Notes under the pieces: generated by a model
Database searches by the model: none
Seen by the model: the letters and a program-made list of their open reading frames with translations, nothing else
Told to the model about the DNA's origin: nothing
Shown: positions 18,853-22,244 of the stretch, in pieces
Layout: each line of letters starts with the position of its first letter
How positions within the stretch are numbered: position 1 is the first letter of the stretch
Made by a program: the position numbers and the translations under genes
NCBI GenBank assembly: GCA_902494715.1
Contig: CABUUJ010000035.1
Span: forward strand, 1 to 22,244
Reading direction: 5' to 3'
Source: an uncultured Collinsella sp.
GTDB lineage: Bacteria; Actinomycetota; Coriobacteriia; Coriobacteriales; Coriobacteriaceae
Length of the DNA: 22,244 nt

Positions 18853-19193
18853 TGGACGTGGAGCGCATGGTGGCGCAGCGGCTCATGGACGAGACCGGCA
18901 TCAAGGCCGTGCTCGACGTACCAGCCGACAGGCCCAGCGAGTTCATATCGGTGTCGCAGACCGGATCTAGCCGCAGCGGCTGCATCAACCGTGTGCAGCT
19001 CGTGGCGCAGTCATGGGCGAAGACCCGCAGACGCGCCGCAGAGATCGCCGAAGCCGTGGAGCACGCAGTGTCGAGTCTCATGGACGAGGAGTGCGTGTTC
19101 GAGGCCACGTGCGGAGACACGTACCGCTGGGACGACCCGGACAGCCGCCAGCGCCGATACCAGACCAACGTAAACGTAACCATTTGCGAATAG
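18852..19193 (+). CDS. Tail terminator / tail completion protein
   Basis: A 113-residue protein in the slot of the tail terminator, which caps the tail tube. It starts with a helix (VERMVAQRLMDETGIKAVLD), has strands SEFISVSQTGSSRSG and RVQLVAQSWAKTRRRAAEIA, then an acidic helix (VEHAVSSLMDEECVFEATC) and a final strand RYQTNVNVTICE. This is the pattern of DUF3168-like or gpU-like terminators. The ATG at 18852 is preferred over the GTG at 18849 because it overlaps the previous stop as TGATG. The tail tube gene follows after an AGGAG site. Confidence 0.75.
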   Translation: MDVERMVAQRLMDETGIKAVLDVPADRPSEFISVSQTGSSRSGCINRVQLVAQSWAKTRRRAAEIAEAVEHAVSSLMDEECVFEATCGDTYRWDDPDSRQRRYQTNVNVTICE

Positions 19194-19201
19194 GAGCCGA
19201 C

Positions 19202-19777
19202 ATGGCACTTTTCAAGAAAAACGAGACCAAGAACGTCTCGTCCACCAAGGGCGTGAAGGGCGGATATATCTTCGTGGCCCCGACAGGCACCACCCTCCCC
19301 ACCGACATCAAGACCAATCTCGCCGAAGCCTTCCTCAACCTCGGCTTCATCTCCGAGGATGGATACACCGAGTCCGAGGAGACCGACGCCAACGAGCTGA
19401 AGGACATGAACGGCGACCTCATGGACTCCGCCACGACCTCGCGCGTGGAGTCCGCGAAGCTCACGCTCGCAGAGATCAAGGCACAGACCCTCAAGGTCAT
19501 GTACGGCGCCGACAACGTGACCGACCTCGACGGCGTTATCACCGTAGAGCACAACGGCAACAAGGACGAGGCGTGGTCGATCGTGCTCGAACTCGTGCTC
19601 AAGAACGGTCGCCGCTGGCGCAAGGTCGTGCCAGCCGCCAAGTCCTCTGAGCTCGACGATATCAAGCTCGCCGTGAGCGAGATTGCCGGGCGCCAGATCA
19701 CGTTCAAATACCTGGTCGATAGCAACGGCAACACCTGCTACGACTACATCGAGTCAACCGAGACCAACAACGCCTAG
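19202..19777 (+). CDS. Major tail (tube) protein
   Basis: A 191-residue tail tube protein that assembles the tube through which DNA passes. The family ending and core are typical of Gram-positive siphophage tube proteins: GVKGGYIFVAPTGTTLPTDI, then LNLGFISEDGYTESEETDAN, LKDMNGDLMDSATTSRVESA, and the middle VMYGADNVTDLDGVITVEHN. The end carries RRWRKVVPAAKSSELDDIKL and GRQITFKYLVDSNGNTCYDY. A good TAGGAG site lies upstream, consistent with high expression. It lies directly before the two tail assembly chaperone genes, in the standard siphovirus order. Confidence 0.93.
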   Translation: MALFKKNETKNVSSTKGVKGGYIFVAPTGTTLPTDIKTNLAEAFLNLGFISEDGYTESEETDANELKDMNGDLMDSATTSRVESAKLTLAEIKAQTLKVMYGADNVTDLDGVITVEHNGNKDEAWSIVLELVLKNGRRWRKVVPAAKSSELDDIKLAVSEIAGRQITFKYLVDSNGNTCYDYIESTETNNA

Positions 19778-19788
19778 GGGGAAAGAGA

Positions 19789-20037
19789 ATGACCGAGATC
19801 ACCTTTACCGTCGACGGCGTTGACGGCGAGTTCGCCGCAGACCTCGACGAGCTGAAGTCCTACAAAACCGTGAAGCAATTCGCCCGAAGCGAAACCGACC
19901 CGGCGGGGATGATGGACGCCATGGAGCGCATCTTCATGGGTCGAGACGAGGAGTATATCGAAGCCCTCGGCGGAACGTCATACGACATGCGCCGCCTGTG
20001 CGACGCGGCCTTCGAGGCGGCAAAGACAAAAAACTAA
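19789..20037 (+). CDS. Tail assembly chaperone (gpG-like, unshifted product)
   Basis: An 82-residue protein that chaperones the tape measure and tube during tail assembly. It has the usual acidic, mixed alpha-beta nature of gpG proteins (TEITFTVDGVDGEFAADLDE, then YKTVKQFARSETDPAGMMDA, RIFMGRDEEYIEALGGTSYD). It ends at TAA 20035-20037, immediately after the slippery A-AAA-AAC at 20028-20034. A fraction of ribosomes are expected to slip to the -1 frame and make the longer product with the DUF5361-like extension. GGGGAAAGAGA precedes the start. Confidence 0.88.
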   Translation: MTEITFTVDGVDGEFAADLDELKSYKTVKQFARSETDPAGMMDAMERIFMGRDEEYIEALGGTSYDMRRLCDAAFEAAKTKN

Positions 20038-20077
20038 TAGGCTTCGCCAGCGACCTCGAGAACAGGCGCGGCGAAGC
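20028..20077 (+). promoter_or_regulatory. Programmed -1 ribosomal frameshift signal
   Basis: A-AAA-AAC (20028-20034) is a canonical -1 slippery heptamer read as AAA AAC just before the TAA of the short chaperone gene. After a 6-base spacer, GCTTCGCC (20041-20048) forms an exact 8-bp stem with GGCGAAGC (20070-20077), the right distance for a stimulatory stem-loop. The downstream ORF has no good start of its own, as expected for a frameshift product. Confidence 0.9.
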
Positions 20078-20432
20078 GATAGCAGACTTCCAGCAGTTCT
20101 ACGGCATAGCCCTGCCATTGGATGGAGCGCCCGAAGACCTCGATCGGATGGCGCTCCTCTGGCAGCACCTCCCCGACAACTCGCGCCTCGCCAAGGCGCA
20201 GTACCCGCAACTCAGGTGGAGCACGACCGACTACATGCTCTGGCGTATCGAGCACCAGCTTCGGTGCATCGCCTGGGGCATGGCCGACAAGAAGGACAGG
20301 AGCACGGAGCCTCCCGAGCCAATCAAGACGCCGGCGCAGCTCGCAGAGCTTGAGCGTCACCGCGCGAACGCGCTGGAAGCCAAGGAAGAGATAGACAAGA
20401 TCCTGGGGATAGGAGGGGAAGATGGCGACTAG
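20034..20432 (+). CDS. Tail assembly chaperone extension (gpGT-like, DUF5361), reached by -1 frameshift
   Basis: The 132-residue C-terminal part of the frameshifted chaperone, joined to the 82 residues of 19789-20034 for about 214 in total. After the slip the ribosome reads CTA ATA GGC (LIGFASDLENRRGEAIADF). The domain resembles DUF5361: FQQFYGIALPLDGAPEDLDR, LPDNSRLAKAQYPQ, RWSTTDYMLWRIEHQLRCIA. The helical tail (LERHRANALEAKEEIDKIL) ends just inside the tape measure gene, overlapping by 11 bases. There is no ATG with a ribosome site near its beginning, so a separate gene is unlikely. It binds the tape measure protein during tail assembly in related phages. Confidence 0.88.
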   Translation, partial: LIGFASDLENRRGEAIADFQQFYGIALPLDGAPEDLDRMALLWQHLPDNSRLAKAQYPQLRWSTTDYMLWRIEHQLRCIAWGMADKKDRSTEPPEPIKTPAQLAELERHRANALEAKEEIDKILGIGGEDGD

Positions 20433-22244
20433 TGTCGGGTCGGCCTATGTGTCCTTGATGCCGTCGATGTACGGCTTCGCGAGCAAAATCGGCAAGGAGT
20501 TCGGCAGCCAGGGCAACGCCGCAGGCAAGGCCTTCGGCGACTCCATGACCGTCGGCATCGACGGCGGGGCCAAGAAGTCCTCGGGCATCCTGACAGGGCT
20601 TGGAACCGTAGCCAGGGGCGTCGCCACTGCGGCGGTGGCCGGGTTCACAGCGCTCACAGGGGCCGTGACCGCGATTGGCGGCGCGGCCCTTTCCGCATAT
20701 GCAGACTACGAGCAGCTGGTTGGCGGCGTCGACACCCTGTTCGGCTCCGCGTCGCAGACACTGCAAGGTTATGCCGCAGAGGCATACAAGACATGCGGAA
20801 TGTCCGCCAACCAGTACATGACGCAGGCCACGAGCTTCGCGGCCTCGCTCGTCTCGTCGTGCAGCGGCGATGTCGCCAAGGCGGCTGACTACGCGAACAT
20901 GGCCATGGGCGACATGTCGGACAACGTGAACAAGATGGGTTCCGACATGACAGACGTGCAGAACGCCTACCAAGGCTTTGCGAAGCAGAACTACACGATG
21001 TTGGACAACTTGAAGCTCGGCTACGGCGGCACGCAGGCTGAGATGAAGCGCCTTATCGCCGATGCCAACAAGCTGCGCCAGGAGCAGGGCAAGAACGCCG
21101 ACCTCACGATCGACAGCTATGCCGATGTGGTCGAGGCCATCCATACCGTGCAGGAGAACATGGGCATCACCGGCACCACCGCCAAGGAGGCCGCTACCAC
21201 GATTAGCGGCTCCATCGGCATGGCGAAGGCCGCGTGGGAGAACTTCATCACCGGACTCGGGCGCGACGACGTCGACTTCTCGCAGCTCACGCAGCAGCTG
21301 CTTGAGTCGATCGGCGCGGTAGCTACGAACGTGGCTCCGAGGGTTGCGCAGATCGGCAAGGGAATCGTCGAGGCGTTCCCGGTTGTGCTGTCTGGCCTTG
21401 GCCCAGTCCTTGGCCCAGTGCTCTCGGAAGCGCTCGCGACTGCTTGGAACATCGCCGTAGGAGCCTTGGCTGAGCTTGGCATACAGCTGCCGACAGTCGA
21501 CGCTTCCCAGATAACGGGGGCGTTCCAAGCGATCGCCGACGCTGCGGCATCCGTCGTAGGCACGTGCAAGTCCGCTTTCGGGAAGCTTGGCGAGCAGATA
21601 CCGGGCATCTGGGACACCATCGTCTCGACTATTGGCGGAGCCGTGACGACGATCATCTCGGCGGTGTCGCCGTTCGTGACGTACTTCGCATCGCAGATGC
21701 TGCCCGCCATCGCGTCATTTGCATCTGGCGCAGTCGGCGCGTTCAGCGCCGTGCGGCCTGCCATAGAGCAGCTTGGCTCGACGCTGCTGAACGTCGGCCA
21801 GGCCATCCTGCCCGTGCTACACAACGCCTTCGCGATGATCGTCCCGATCATTTCGCAGGTCATCGGCGTCGCCATGCAGCTTTTCGCTGCGGTAAGCCCG
21901 CTCGTGTCGCAGGTGGGCGCTGCGCTCATGCCGGCAATCACGTCTATCGGCACGGCGCTCGCAAACCTCGCCAACGCCGTGCTGCCGATATTGGCTAGCG
22001 GCATGCAGATAGTGCTCTCCGTGGCTCAGATGCTCATACCGGTAATCCAGACAGTGCTGTCTGTAGTTGGTTCAATCGTGTCCGTCGTGATAACGGTGGC
22101 AAGCCAGGTGATCTCGGTCGTGGTAAACGCCGCATCCGTCGTAGCCTCGGCCATTGGCCTCGTCATGTCGGTCGTGAGCGGCCTCGTGACTGCGGTTACC
22201 ACGTTCATCGGCTCGATCGTATCCGTTGTCGGCGGCGGGATAGC
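20422..22244 (+). CDS. Tape measure protein (partial, cut by window end)
   Basis: The first 607 residues of the tape measure protein, which sets tail length and takes part in DNA entry. The N-terminus (ATSVGSAYVSLMPSMYGFAS) is the typical start of Gram-positive tape measure proteins. Next come the glycine-rich membrane-like stretch (GVATAAVAGFTALTGAVTAI), the conserved core (YEQLVGGVDTLFGSASQTLQ, then MSANQYMTQATSFAASLVSS, and KMGSDMTDVQNAYQGFAKQN), and long hydrophobic helical repeats (MIVPIISQVIGVAMQLFAAV, VVITVASQVISVVVNAASVV). AGGAGGGGAAG precedes the ATG, and the start overlaps the chaperone extension by 11 bases. The rest of the gene is beyond the right edge. Confidence 0.95.
   Translation, partial: MATSVGSAYVSLMPSMYGFASKIGKEFGSQGNAAGKAFGDSMTVGIDGGAKKSSGILTGLGTVARGVATAAVAGFTALTGAVTAIGGAALSAYADYEQLVGGVDTLFGSASQTLQGYAAEAYKTCGMSANQYMTQATSFAASLVSSCSGDVAKAADYANMAMGDMSDNVNKMGSDMTDVQNAYQGFAKQNYTMLDNLKLGYGGTQAEMKRLIADANKLRQEQGKNADLTIDSYADVVEAIHTVQENMGITGTTAKEAATTISGSIGMAKAAWENFITGLGRDDVDFSQLTQQLLESIGAVATNVAPRVAQIGKGIVEAFPVVLSGLGPVLGPVLSEALATAWNIAVGALAELGIQLPTVDASQITGAFQAIADAAASVVGTCKSAFGKLGEQIPGIWDTIVSTIGGAVTTIISAVSPFVTYFASQMLPAIASFASGAVGAFSAVRPAIEQLGSTLLNVGQAILPVLHNAFAMIVPIISQVIGVAMQLFAAVSPLVSQVGAALMPAITSIGTALANLANAVLPILASGMQIVLSVAQMLIPVIQTVLSVVGSIVSVVITVASQVISVVVNAASVVASAIGLVMSVVSGLVTAVTTFIGSIVSVVGGGI

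Noticed and set aside
20323..21528. 401-codon minus-strand ORF across the tape measure gene
   Set aside because: Shadow of the chaperone extension and tape measure protein; no recognisable domain.
1..22244. tRNA genes, insertion sequences or att sites
   Set aside because: I saw no tRNA-like stretch, no transposase frame and no pair of att core repeats; the att site next to the integrase would lie beyond the left edge.

Overview
This window is the left and central part of a temperate, tailed siphophage genome, almost certainly an integrated prophage. The DNA is GC-rich (mostly about 60-70% by eye). The structural genes are of actinobacterial or Firmicute type: HNH, P27-like small terminase, large terminase with an RQNGKS Walker A, SPP1-gp6-like portal, MuF protein, HK97-fold capsid, and a frameshifted tail chaperone pair. 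Together with the GC content this suggests a high-GC Gram-positive gut actinobacterium such as a member of the Coriobacteriia (Eggerthella relatives). The host is an inference; no host gene is visible.

Layout. (1) Lysogeny module, 1-1840. A leftward operon carries a small XRE repressor, an AT-richer gene of unknown function and a large serine integrase that runs off the left edge. It is separated from a rightward Cro-like gene by a compact switch with four 16-bp operator-like sites and two predicted overlapping divergent promoters. (2) Early/replication module, 1840-11191, all rightward with many ATGA/GTGA start-stop overlaps. It holds a Myb-like HTH plus zinc-ribbon protein, a RusA resolvase, a DUF1351 protein, an ERF-family single-strand annealing protein, SSB, a replisome organiser carrying eleven exact 12-bp-spaced repeats (possible origin), a DnaC-like helicase loader, an HNH-like protein, a wrecked cytosine-5 methyltransferase, a DUF4406 protein, several tiny membrane proteins and an HNH endonuclease. 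(3) A terminator and a GC-rich non-coding stretch, 11192-11415, which could hold the packaging (cos) site. (4) Late module, 11416-22244: terminases, portal, MuF protein with an extra C-terminal toxin-like domain, scaffold, major capsid, head-tail connectors, tail tube, tail chaperones with a programmed -1 frameshift, and the start of the tape measure protein, which is cut by the right edge. Lysis genes, tail tip genes and att sites lie outside the window.

The most interesting element is the MuF protein. Its last ~120 residues look like a nuclease toxin domain of the polymorphic-toxin kind. They sit on lower-GC DNA and are followed by an inverted repeat and a strong terminator in the middle of the late operon, with no obvious immunity gene. 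Other points worth checking are the repeat array inside the replication gene, the decayed methyltransferase with a C9 tract, and the frameshift signal with its stem-loop.
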